This document shows, piece after piece, positions 55,015 to 62,809 of a stretch of 64,000 nt of DNA. Both the position numbers and the translations under genes were made by a program. The stretch covers positions 62,001 to 126,000 of the forward strand of contig DAOUKM010000008.1 in the NCBI GenBank assembly GCA_034421295.1, given 5' to 3'. Position 1 is the stretch's first letter. Each line of letters starts with the position of its first letter. The DNA comes from CAUZIR01 sp034421295. Lineage in GTDB: Bacteria; Chloroflexota; Dehalococcoidia; Lucifugimonadales; UBA2962. The notes beneath the pieces are model-generated. The model worked only from the letters and a program-made list of their open reading frames with translations. It ran no database searches and had not been told where the DNA came from.

Positions 55015-56000
55015 GGTGCCGATTCCACGGCAGCCGGATCCTTGGCGGCGCGGCGGGAGCGGGGGTGGGCCGACAGGTAGACCTGCCGCGCCTTGGCACC
55101 CGTTACGTGCGTATACACCTGGGTCGTCGCCGGGCTGGAGTGGCCCAGCAGCTCCTGCACCACCCTGAGGTCGGCACCACCGTCCAGAAGATGCGTGGCG
55201 AAGGAATGTCGCAGCGTGTGCGTGTGAACGCCATCAAGACCGGCCGTGCCCGCATAACGTCTCACGCGATCCTGAATGGTTCGCTGCGAAAGTCGTCCTC
55301 CCTTCAGGTTAACGAACAGCGCCGGCTCGTCCGCCGCGGCGACCAGCCTGGGACGGACTACCTGCAGATACCGGGAAAGGGCGTCTACGGCGGGTCGGCC
55401 CAGCAGGGCTACTCGCTGCTTGGAGCCCTTTCCGGTCACCCGCAGCTCCCTGGCACCCACGTTGACGTCCGACAGATCCAGACCGTGAGCCTCGCTGACG
55501 CGCAGCCCCGCGGCATAGATGACCTCAAGCAACGCTCGGTCTCTCGTCCCGGCGGGGGTCGAATCATCTATCCCGTCGATAAGGTTGGCCGTGTCCTGCG
55601 CCGACAGGAACTTCGGGAGGCGTCTGTCCTTCTTGACGACACCACGCCTGGGCAGGGGGTCGGACGGAATGAGACCCTGACGTAACAGCCAGCGAAGGAA
55701 GTTGCGCAGGGTGCTGAGCTTTCGCACAACGCTCGAACGGACGTACCCCAGCTCCATCAGCCAGGCCAGGTAATCGCGCAGGCTATGTCGGTCGATCTGT
55801 TCCATGCTGGGGATGCCTACGACCTGCATGAAGTCAAAGAGCGGCTGCAGGTCGCTGCGGTAGTTGCGGATCGTCAGATCGGCAAGACCCTTCTCCGCCC
55901 TGAGATGACGCTCAAAACCGTCCATCAGCCGCGCCCACTTGTCCTCGGTACCCACGTCAGCCGACGGCCCGGCAGCGGGCGAACCCGTCCTCTCGTTCAT
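55011..56000 (-). CDS. xerD: tyrosine recombinase XerC/XerD-like
   Basis: The 329-residue recombinase has an N-terminal SAM-like core-binding domain (residues 25-110) and a catalytic domain with R167 (AGLRVSE), the TGKGSKQR lysine, H261-x2-R264 (HTLRHSFATH), H287 (LGHSSP) and nucleophile Y296 (QVYTHV). The context among housekeeping genes and the normal XerC/D length fit a chromosome dimer resolvase more than an integrase. XerC versus XerD cannot be settled, and only one is in the window. Confidence 0.9.
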   Translation of the reverse strand: MNERTGSPAAGPSADVGTEDKWARLMDGFERHLRAEKGLADLTIRNYRSDLQPLFDFMQVVGIPSMEQIDRHSLRDYLAWLMELGYVRSSVVRKLSTLRNFLRWLLRQGLIPSDPLPRRGVVKKDRRLPKFLSAQDTANLIDGIDDSTPAGTRDRALLEVIYAAGLRVSEAHGLDLSDVNVGARELRVTGKGSKQRVALLGRPAVDALSRYLQVVRPRLVAAADEPALFVNLKGGRLSQRTIQDRVRRYAGTAGLDGVHTHTLRHSFATHLLDGGADLRVVQELLGHSSPATTQVYTHVTGAKARQVYLSAHPRSRRAAKDPAAVESAP

Positions 56001-56081
56001 CCAGCACCCCCGGGGGTGGACACCCGGTGTAAAGGAGTCCTCAATCCCTTGACCGTTCCTGCGCGCAAGCTATCGATCCTC

Positions 56082-58217
56082 CTACGCGGAAACCTCGACC
56101 GCCTCGGGCACAGACCCCGAATACTTGCAGCCCAGACAGCGCACCTGATCGCGGCCAGCGGCCACGAGGACGCCGACGCATTCGGGGCATGGCGTCGGCA
56201 GTGGGCGCCTGTTGGTGGCGAATTCACAGGCCGGGTAGTTAGAGCAGCCGTAAAAGCGTCTCCCGCTCTTGCCTCGCTGTCGCCTCTGGACAATGTCGTG
56301 GCCGCAATCAGGGCAGGCGACTCCCACCTTTTCGACGAGTTGCTTTGAGTGCTTGCATTCCGGAAAGCCGCTGCACGAAAGGAAGCGGCCGAAGCGGCCG
56401 GACTTGATGACCATGGGCCGTTCGCAGATCTCGCAAACCTCGTCGGATTCTTCGTCTATTTCGCTCCGCGGGACCCGCTCGGCCTCCCGGTCAGCTCGCT
56501 CAACGGTGCTGTGAAACGGCCTGTAGAACTCACGAAGGACAGGCACCCAATCCCGGTCGCCGCTGGCGATTTCGTCGAGTTCCTCTTCGATGCGCGCGGT
56601 GAAGCCGACGTCCACGGTGTCGGGGAAGTGGCGGATCAGCAGTCCGTTGACAGCCACTCCCAGCTTGGTCGGCGCGAATCTCCCCTTGTCCTTGCGCACG
56701 TAGTCACGGGCCTGTATGACTCCCAGGGTGGGTGCATACGTGCTGGGGCGGCCTATGCCTTCCTCCTCGAGGGCACGTATCAGGGTCGCCTCCGTGTAGC
56801 GGGCCGGCGGTTCGGTAAAGTGCTGCTCTTTATCAAGGCCCGTGCAGTTCAGTGCCTCACCCTTGGACAGGTGCGGAAGTGAGACTTCCCCGTTCTCGTC
56901 ATCCTTGGCGTCGTCGCGGCCCTCCAGGTAGATGGCCCGGTGACCGGGAAACTTCATCACCGAACCCGAAGCCCTGAACATGTAGATCCCGGATGCTCCT
57001 GCGTCGGCCGCGACATCAACCGTCGTGTTATCGAATATCGCATCGGGCATCTGGCTGGCCACCATGCGGTTCCATATGAGCCTGTAGAGTCGATTCTGAT
57101 CGTTGTTGAGGTACTTGCGGACTCGGTCGGGCGTGTTGAACACCGACGTCGGGCGGATGGCCTCGTGAGCCTCCTGGGCTCCCTTGACCCTGCGCCTGTA
57201 GGTGCGCGGGGCCGCGGTCGCGTACTCCTCGCCGAACTGCTTTTTTATGAGCTGGGCGGTTTCATCCAGCGCGCTCTTTGCCAGATTGGTAGAGTCGGTT
57301 CGCATGTACGTAATCAGGCCCTGGGATCCCTGGCTTCCTATGGACAGGCCCTCGTAGAGCTGCTGCGCGACGCTCATCGTTCGTGCCGCGCTGAAACGCA
57401 GCTTCCGTGACGCTTCCTGCTGCATCGTGGACGTTATAAAAGGGGGAGAGGGTTTGCGGCGGCTCTCCTTGGTCGTCACCGATTCCACCGAGTAGGAGGC
57501 GCCGGCTAACGAGGCTTCAATTTCAGCTGCGGCGCCTGCGTCGCCGACCTCCAGGTCGCCCTTTTTGCCCTTCAGACCCCTCAGCCTGGCCTTGAACGCG
57601 GCGGAGGGATCGCTCTGTCTCAGCAGCCGCGCCCTGATGGTCCAGTACTCCCTGGGAACGAACGCGTCTCGTTCGGCCTCGCGCTCTACCACCAGCCGCA
57701 CTGCGACCGACTGAACGCGCCCTGCCGATAGACCCCGCCTCACCTTCTTCCACAGCACCGGGCTGAGCTCGTAACCCACGAGACGATCAAGGACGCGGCG
57801 GGCCTGCTGAGCGTCAATCAGGTCATGGTCCAGCTCACGTGGAGCGTCGAACGCCTCGCGCACGGCCGATGCGGTGATCTCGTGGAAGACCACCCTCCTG
57901 GTCTTTGAGGGATCGATCTTGGCCGCCTGGATCAGGTGCCACGAGATAGCCTCACCCTCGCGGTCGGGGTCGGTCGCCAGATACACCGTGTCCGCCTCCC
58001 TGGCGGCCTTGACGATCTCATTCAGGACCTTTCGCCGGTCCCCTATGAGCGTGTAGTTGGGCTCGAAGGACAGGTCTTCCACCTTGACTCCGAGCTTTCC
58101 CTTGGGCAGATCGCGCACATGGCCCATGGACGCCATGGCCGCGTAGTCGCTTCCCAGGAAGCGACCCACGGTGCGGGCCTTTGCAGGTGACTCGACTATC
58201 ACGAGATTCTTCGTCAT
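56082..58217 (-). CDS. topA: DNA topoisomerase I
   Basis: The 711-residue type IA topoisomerase starts with a Toprim domain (LVIVESPAKARTVGRFLG, then LATDPDREGEAISWHL). The active Tyr304 lies in GLITYMRTDSTN. Three C-terminal zinc-ribbon cysteine clusters start near residue 590 (CEICERPMV, CPDCGHDI, CPECVGVL). It relaxes negative supercoils. It heads the minus-strand run that continues with xerD. Confidence 0.96.
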   Translation of the reverse strand: MTKNLVIVESPAKARTVGRFLGSDYAAMASMGHVRDLPKGKLGVKVEDLSFEPNYTLIGDRRKVLNEIVKAAREADTVYLATDPDREGEAISWHLIQAAKIDPSKTRRVVFHEITASAVREAFDAPRELDHDLIDAQQARRVLDRLVGYELSPVLWKKVRRGLSAGRVQSVAVRLVVEREAERDAFVPREYWTIRARLLRQSDPSAAFKARLRGLKGKKGDLEVGDAGAAAEIEASLAGASYSVESVTTKESRRKPSPPFITSTMQQEASRKLRFSAARTMSVAQQLYEGLSIGSQGSQGLITYMRTDSTNLAKSALDETAQLIKKQFGEEYATAAPRTYRRRVKGAQEAHEAIRPTSVFNTPDRVRKYLNNDQNRLYRLIWNRMVASQMPDAIFDNTTVDVAADAGASGIYMFRASGSVMKFPGHRAIYLEGRDDAKDDENGEVSLPHLSKGEALNCTGLDKEQHFTEPPARYTEATLIRALEEEGIGRPSTYAPTLGVIQARDYVRKDKGRFAPTKLGVAVNGLLIRHFPDTVDVGFTARIEEELDEIASGDRDWVPVLREFYRPFHSTVERADREAERVPRSEIDEESDEVCEICERPMVIKSGRFGRFLSCSGFPECKHSKQLVEKVGVACPDCGHDIVQRRQRGKSGRRFYGCSNYPACEFATNRRPLPTPCPECVGVLVAAGRDQVRCLGCKYSGSVPEAVEVSA

Positions 58218-58898
58218 CAGTTTCTCACTGCAATAGCTTTTTTAGCCTTCCCCGTGGGGGTCCAAAAGGCCCCGGAGGGTCGTTTTTCGGGCGCATTAAG
58301 CCGCCGATCTGTGACAAGGGGACGACCGTTTGAGTCTAACATAGTTCCCAGCGGCCACATCCCGGCGCGGCCAGCGGGTCCGGGTGGGACGCGGGTCGGC
58401 GAGCCGCAAACCTGAGATCAGCGCTGCGGGTCGTTGCTATATCACCGGCACGGTCTTGTGACGACCGAAGGGACGCCGCCGGACTCGGGTGGGCCCGAAA
58501 TGGCCATCCAGCAAACCGCAGGCTATGGCGAGGTGTTTTCCGGGCAGCCTTCCAGATCCCGGTGCAGGCTCCGGGCGGGACGGTCCGTCGAGGAAATGGC
58601 GGGCGTCACGGCCAGGGACCGGGAAAACGGCCGCGGCGCCACGGTGACGGCGAAACTCGAACGTGTCGCCTCAGCGGCGGCCTTCGCCCGGGACCTCAGC
58701 CCGCCCGCGCGCTGAGGGCGGCCGCCTGCGGGTATCCCGGCTGCCCAGCGAGCCTCAACGTGCTCCCGTCCCAGTCTGGACAGCCGGGCGCTGGTCCAAC
58801 CGGTGACGGCTTGGCCGCGGTCGATGACCACTCCGGCCTTCGTTAACGCGCATGTCCTTCGCGCCGGCGGCGCGTTCCCGTAAGGGGGTTTTGGTTCC
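58218..58898. other. 681-base gene-poor spacer
   Basis: This is the topA upstream region up to the IS630-like fragment. A plus-strand frame at 58434-58715 and a minus frame at 58523-58831 have no recognisable domains and look random. Near 58255-58310 are GC hairpins beside A/T runs. I find no remnant of the missing DDE half of the transposase. Confidence 0.5.
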
Positions 58899-59444
58899 CT
58901 AGTTCGCTGTTGCCAGCGCAGGATCCTTCACCGGTCTGGTGGCGTGTGACCTGCGGGGCTGAATGTCGAACGCTCGCCATATGCGGCTGACGGTGGTACG
59001 GCTGAAGCCGGAGCGCTCGGCCATGGCGCGCGTGCTCCAGTGCGCGCCTTCACCCGGACTTGTATGCAGGGTAAGCGTCACGACCCTGGCGATGTCCGCA
59101 TCCGTGATCGTGCGTGGCCTTCCCGTCCTCGGGTTGTCAGCCAGACCATCGAGCCGCTGCTCTAGGAATCGGGACCTCCATTTTCCGACCGTCGCCACGG
59201 ACACGCCCAGCTCTTCGGCCACCTCGGTGTTGGTACCGCCGTCGGCGCACCTGAGGATTATCCGGGCGCGGCGGGCCAGGGTACCGGCCCTGCCCCTGCG
59301 GCGCCCCCAGTCCTTAAGCGTCTTTCGCTCCGAGTCGGTCAGCGCCAGTGGCGCGGTCGGTCTGCCAATGCGCATGATCAGCTCCTAACGGCAGATTCGC
59401 GGGGCGAACGACCTTCGCGTGAACACGAGGACAGAACCCTAGGG
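58897..59444. mobile_element. possible decayed IS630-type element
   Basis: Imperfect inverted ends CCCTAGTTCGCTGT (58897-58910) and CCCTAGGGTTCTGT (complement of 59431-59444) match at 10 of 14 positions and bracket the transposase fragment. Each includes a stop codon of a flanking or internal gene, so the match may be chance. No clear TA target duplication is seen. Confidence 0.22.
58899..59375 (-). CDS. IS630-type transposase N-terminal HTH fragment
   Basis: The 158-residue protein is only the DNA-binding half of an IS630-family transposase. It contains LTDSERKTLKDWGRRR, an HTH (NTEVAEELGVSVATVGKWRSRF), the linker GLADNPRTGRPRTI, and a second HTH (WSTRAMAERSGFSRTTVSRIWRAF). It stops where the DDE catalytic domain should begin, and no DDE remnant follows. 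AGGAG before the ATG is intact and the frame is clean. It could be the first ORF of a two-ORF IS630, a remnant, or a domesticated DNA-binding protein. Confidence 0.8.
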   Translation of the reverse strand: MRIGRPTAPLALTDSERKTLKDWGRRRGRAGTLARRARIILRCADGGTNTEVAEELGVSVATVGKWRSRFLEQRLDGLADNPRTGRPRTITDADIARVVTLTLHTSPGEGAHWSTRAMAERSGFSRTTVSRIWRAFDIQPRRSHATRPVKDPALATAN

Positions 59445-60917
59445 GATCGCCCCGACCTGTCTGAGCAATGCCTCCGTGCCAACCAGATCATCAAGAAGCG
59501 AAAACTCGATGTCCGGAGAGTTGAGGCTCTCGATGTCAGGCAGCAGGTGATGGGTCTTGACACCCTCTACCAGGGGGTATTCATAGACCGAAGCCGAGAA
59601 GTACTGCTGCGCCACCTTGGACAGCAGGAACCTGACGAACCGCTCGGCCTCGTCCGGATTCGGGCTGGTCTGCAGGATGCCTGCCCCGGCGACCATTATC
59701 AGGCTCCCGGGACCGCCGTCATCGAGGAACAGATTCCTGGCACCGAAATCGTCCCCATGCTCGGCAAGGAACCTGTGCAGGTAGTAGTGGTTGACCAATC
59801 CCAGATCGACCTCACCCTTGCCTGCCGCATCAACGATGGGAGTGTTCTTGGGGTAGATCTGTACGTCGTTGGCGAGCATCCCCTCGAGCCATGCCCGGGT
59901 CTTTTCTTCACCCCACAGATGGCGCATGGCCGTAACCATGATCCTGAAGGAGGCGTTGGTAGGCGGCCATCCGATCCGGCCCTTCCACTTCGGGTCGGTC
60001 AGTTCCTCAAGAGAGGTGGGCAAATCGTCCTCAGCAATGTCGGTGTTGTAGACGAGGACCCGCGCCCGGCCGGTTACGCCAACCCAGCGTCCATCCTCTG
60101 CCCTGGCCCATTCCGGCACGGCCAGAATCACATCCGATGGCAGGGGCTCAAACATCGACGAGAGCGCACCGAGCGCGCCGGGGTCCTGGGCCCAGAACAC
60201 GTCGGCCGGCGAGTTCTCGCCTTCCTCCAGAAGCGTCGCGGCAATTGCTGAGGTGCCACCGTACTTGACCTGAACATCGATCCCCGTGGCCTGCCTGAAC
60301 TGATCGATGATCGGGCCCACCAGGGACTCGCTCCGGCCCGAGTACACCACCAGCTTTCCGGTCCCTTCCGCATCGGCCAGGCTGGCGGTAAAGGTCTCTA
60401 CAGCCGCCTGGGCCGCATCGGCCGCCCTCTTGGCATCTTCACTCACGGCGGCAGCCTTCTGCGCCGCATCGGCCGCGGCCTGGGCGGCGGTTGCGGCGTC
60501 CGAAGCTCCCGCCGATGAGGCATCGGATTCGGACGCCTGCTCGGCTGCGGCGGTTGCGGCCGCTTCGGCGACTTCGCTCGCCTTGGCAGCGGCCTCGGCC
60601 GCAGACTCAGCCGCTGAAGCAGCCGTCCTGGCAGCATCTGCGGCCACGCTGGAGTTCTCCGTACTGGACTCACCAGCCATCACAGCGTTCTGAGCGGCCG
60701 CGCTGGCTTGCTGAGCGGCACTGCTTGCTTCGGATGCAGCATTCGCAGCCGCCTGCGCTGCGGTAGCAGCATCTTGAGCCGCCGCTGCTGCCTGTCTACT
60801 CGCGGAATCATCCGATGTGTCTGACGTACATGAAACAGCAACCAGACTAATCAGTACGAGCGCCATCAGACCGATACGCGGCACCGTGATGACGGCTCCC
60901 CCCAGAATGGCTTGCAT
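59439..60917 (-). CDS. ferric-iron-type ABC substrate-binding lipoprotein with Ala-rich stalk
   Basis: The protein has about 492 residues. It has a lipoprotein signal with Cys30 (LVAVSC), then about 140 residues (39-177) made of repeated AAxxAA units, very likely a long helix. A FutA/FbpA-type binding domain follows from about 188 (KLVVYSGRSESLVGPII, KYGGTSA, PADVFWAQDPGALG, YPKNTPIVDAAGKGEVDLG). It probably captures Fe3+ or a similar anion/metal complex at the cell surface. ATG 60917 has a purine-rich GAGAG upstream. No permease or ATPase gene is adjacent. Downstream is the IS630 fragment. Confidence 0.85.
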   Translation of the reverse strand: MQAILGGAVITVPRIGLMALVLISLVAVSCTSDTSDDSASRQAAAAAQDAATAAQAAANAASEASSAAQQASAAAQNAVMAGESSTENSSVAADAARTAASAAESAAEAAAKASEVAEAAATAAAEQASESDASSAGASDAATAAQAAADAAQKAAAVSEDAKRAADAAQAAVETFTASLADAEGTGKLVVYSGRSESLVGPIIDQFRQATGIDVQVKYGGTSAIAATLLEEGENSPADVFWAQDPGALGALSSMFEPLPSDVILAVPEWARAEDGRWVGVTGRARVLVYNTDIAEDDLPTSLEELTDPKWKGRIGWPPTNASFRIMVTAMRHLWGEEKTRAWLEGMLANDVQIYPKNTPIVDAAGKGEVDLGLVNHYYLHRFLAEHGDDFGARNLFLDDGGPGSLIMVAGAGILQTSPNPDEAERFVRFLLSKVAQQYFSASVYEYPLVEGVKTHHLLPDIESLNSPDIEFSLLDDLVGTEALLRQVGAIP

Positions 60918-60970
60918 ACTCTCTTCTAGCCTCCACAGGAAAAGTAACGTATATCCTAAACGCCGCACTT

Positions 60971-60979
60971 ATTATAGCA
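60971..60979 (-). promoter_or_regulatory. extended -10 (TGCTATAAT) for the binding-protein gene
   Basis: TGCTATAAT is read on the minus strand 54 bases before the ATG. The surrounding 100 bases are AT-rich, unlike the rest of the window. Confidence 0.6.
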
Positions 60980-61002
60980 ATACTAATTTACTATCGCTAC
61001 TC

Positions 61003-61044
61003 GCACTAATAACATTCATGGCATCTAAGTATTCTTATTAGTGC
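61003..61044. repeat. perfect 10-bp inverted repeat, operator candidate
   Basis: GCACTAATAA (61003-61012) and TTATTAGTGC (61035-61044) are perfect inverted copies 22 bases apart. They lie just upstream of the -10 of the iron-type binding-protein gene. Position and AT content suit a regulator site (Fur/DtxR-like or other). The arms do not match a consensus I can name with confidence. Confidence 0.45.
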
Positions 61045-61390
61045 CTTATGCAGGTGTAGGTGCTGACTCCATCCAGAGGGTTGGCCCTGCCTGTAAGACC
61101 CGCCGCACGCCGCAGCGACAAGCCTGCAGCGGAAATGAAATCGTGCGTTTAAACAGTTACCCCGGCGGCAGCGACACGCCGTGAGGCCGGCTGGGCGACC
61201 GGCGAGCCCCCAGTTACGTTGAGTGCCTCTCGCACCAGGGGTCGACCCGGACGCCCCCTGCGAACCACCCGGGGCGGAGCCGGGCGAAGGGACGGCATGC
61301 CGAGGTTGTGTCCTCTATCGGTTCTGGCTCGCCAAATCGCCCTGGCCGCGGCCCATCTGCCTGACCGTGCTGACGGTCGCTACCGAGTGA
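61045..61390. other. 346-base spacer
   Basis: This GC-rich, apparently non-coding stretch lies between the binding-protein control region and the end of the membrane-anchored protein gene. The plus-strand frame covering 61219-61653 is a shadow of the minus-strand gene and has no domain. Confidence 0.45.
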
Positions 61391-62098
61391 TCATTTTCGC
61401 CCGTATCGAAGGGCAAGCCAGAACGCCAGACCCAGGGCGACTGCGCCCGTACCGACAGCCAGGGCGGGCAGGAGCGCGTTCCAGGCCAACATCCGTTCCC
61501 CGCCGGGCTGCCGCCGCCCTGGTGGTGGCGCATCGTCGGCGGGGCCTACGGCCCGCTGATCGGTCGACCGTTCGTCCTCAACTCCCCCGTCCCCGACACC
61601 GAATTCCCGATCCGTCAGTGACTGCCCGGTCGCGGGTGCCACCTCGCCGTTGAACGTCCCCTGAACGTCCGGAACAATCATCTGGGCTCGAATGACGCTC
61701 GACCCATGGCGGCTGTCAACCTCTATCCTGAAGGACACCAACTCTCTTGCGATCTCGGGAAGATTGAATGCCACTTCGTAGGTTGGCGGATGATCCAGGC
61801 TATTGCTCGCCTCCAGGGGACCGACCGAATCGGGTGATCCATCCGCTGACGCCAGTACCCTGACATCGGCATCGATAACGGGGCTGCCCTCCACCATTAG
61901 AGTTACCGCGACGAATAGATCCGTGCGTAGAGGGCTGAACGGGCCAACCCCGACCTCGTAGTCATAGGGACCCGAGGAGCCGGCGGCGATGGGGAATGTC
62001 ACTCCATTGGCACCTGCCGGGCCCGCAAGAGACAGGAGGGCGAAGACGACCGCGGCCAGGGCCGCATATCCTCGCCTAGCAAACCCGGACAGATCCAT
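61391..62098 (-). CDS. exported membrane-anchored protein of unknown function
   Basis: The protein has 235 residues. An N-terminal signal peptide (FARRGYAALAAVVFALLSLAG, cleavage near AGA-NG) is followed by a beta-rich extracellular region (PYDYEVGVGPFSPLRTDLFV, then SPVIDADVRVLAS), weakly like YtkA/FixH-type domains. A disordered linker and one C-terminal membrane helix (205-227) ending RYGRK complete it. This type I topology puts the main domain outside. I do not recognise a specific family. The downstream gene on the same strand is the binding lipoprotein, but 470 bases separate them. Confidence 0.7.
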   Translation of the reverse strand: MDLSGFARRGYAALAAVVFALLSLAGPAGANGVTFPIAAGSSGPYDYEVGVGPFSPLRTDLFVAVTLMVEGSPVIDADVRVLASADGSPDSVGPLEASNSLDHPPTYEVAFNLPEIARELVSFRIEVDSRHGSSVIRAQMIVPDVQGTFNGEVAPATGQSLTDREFGVGDGGVEDERSTDQRAVGPADDAPPPGRRQPGGERMLAWNALLPALAVGTGAVALGLAFWLALRYGRK

Positions 62099-62393
62099 CT
62101 CTCCTCAGTAGCAGACGGCAGGCCCTCCGCACAGCCACACCGGCAAACCCGACCGGGACCCCACAGGTCACGGACCGCGCATTCCTGGCCAGTACCGCTG
62201 CCTTCCGCGGCGCAATGCGCACCCGCACGCAGCGGCCGTAGGATCCATTGAGCGTCGCGTCAACCAGCCGACCTGGTCACATCACGGTTCAGGCCATCCC
62301 GGCAGCGACGCTTCTACCTGACAGGGTTCACCGGGGCCCGGCGGGCATTGGAGCTCGCCCGCCTACGGCACCATCATTCAATGCAGCCGGGAC

Positions 62394-62484
<91 letters not shown>

Positions 62485-62554
62485 GCGCTGCGCCCGCCAG
62501 AACCTAGGCCCTCCCGCCCCGGAAAACGGCAAATCATATGGGACGGCCAAGCGG

Positions 62555-62641
62555 CGGAGAGGGCGGGATTCGAACCCGCGATGCGATTGCTCGCATACTA
62601 GTTTTCGAGACTAGCGCCTTAAGCCGCTCGGCCACCTCTCC
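62555..62641 (-). tRNA. tRNA-Ser(CGA)
   Basis: The 87-base serine tRNA has the same acceptor and T arm as its neighbour. Anticodon loop CTCGAAA gives CGA, with a long variable arm and discriminator G. It lies 70 bases upstream of tRNA-Ser(GGA) and probably shares its promoter. Confidence 0.96.
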
Positions 62642-62686
62642 GCGAGCCGCCAGAATGCTTGTTGATAAACGCTCTGCGGCAACGGA

Positions 62687-62695
62687 ATTATAGCA
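62687..62695 (-). promoter_or_regulatory. extended -10 (TGCTATAAT) for the serine tRNAs
   Basis: TGCTATAAT is read on the minus strand 45 bases before tRNA-Ser(CGA), with a TTGCCG 15 bases further upstream. It is the obvious promoter of the tRNA pair. Confidence 0.6.
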
Positions 62696-62733
62696 TGTGC
62701 GGCGCTGCGGCAAGGGGCCTGCGTCGCATTATG

Positions 62734-62772
62734 GACCGGTCCGCGGACCCAAGAGAGATGGTCGGACCGGTC
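62734..62772. repeat. 10-bp inverted repeat after aspS
   Basis: GACCGGTCCG (62734-62743) and CGGACCGGTC (62763-62772) are perfect inverted copies with a 19-base loop. The left arm also belongs to the local palindrome GGTCCGCGGACC, so alternative folds compete. It lies 38 bases beyond the aspS stop and may end its transcript, but no T-run follows. Confidence 0.35.
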
Positions 62773-62809
62773 ACCTGTATCTGTGCGCTGCGCGTCGAGC
62801 CCCGGAGTC

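Noticed and set aside
58255..58310. GC hairpin followed by GTTTTT on the plus strand near the topA start
   Set aside because: It would terminate transcripts antisense to topA, for which there is no gene. Pairing on the topA strand has a mismatch, so it was not called a terminator.
58434..58831. Short open frames on both strands upstream of topA
   Set aside because: They have no recognisable motifs and overlap each other on opposite strands. The DDE motif expected for the missing transposase half is not in either.
61219..61653. 144-codon plus frame overlapping the membrane-anchored gene
   Set aside because: Its composition is Arg/Pro-rich shadow-like. The minus frame has a clear signal peptide and membrane helix instead.
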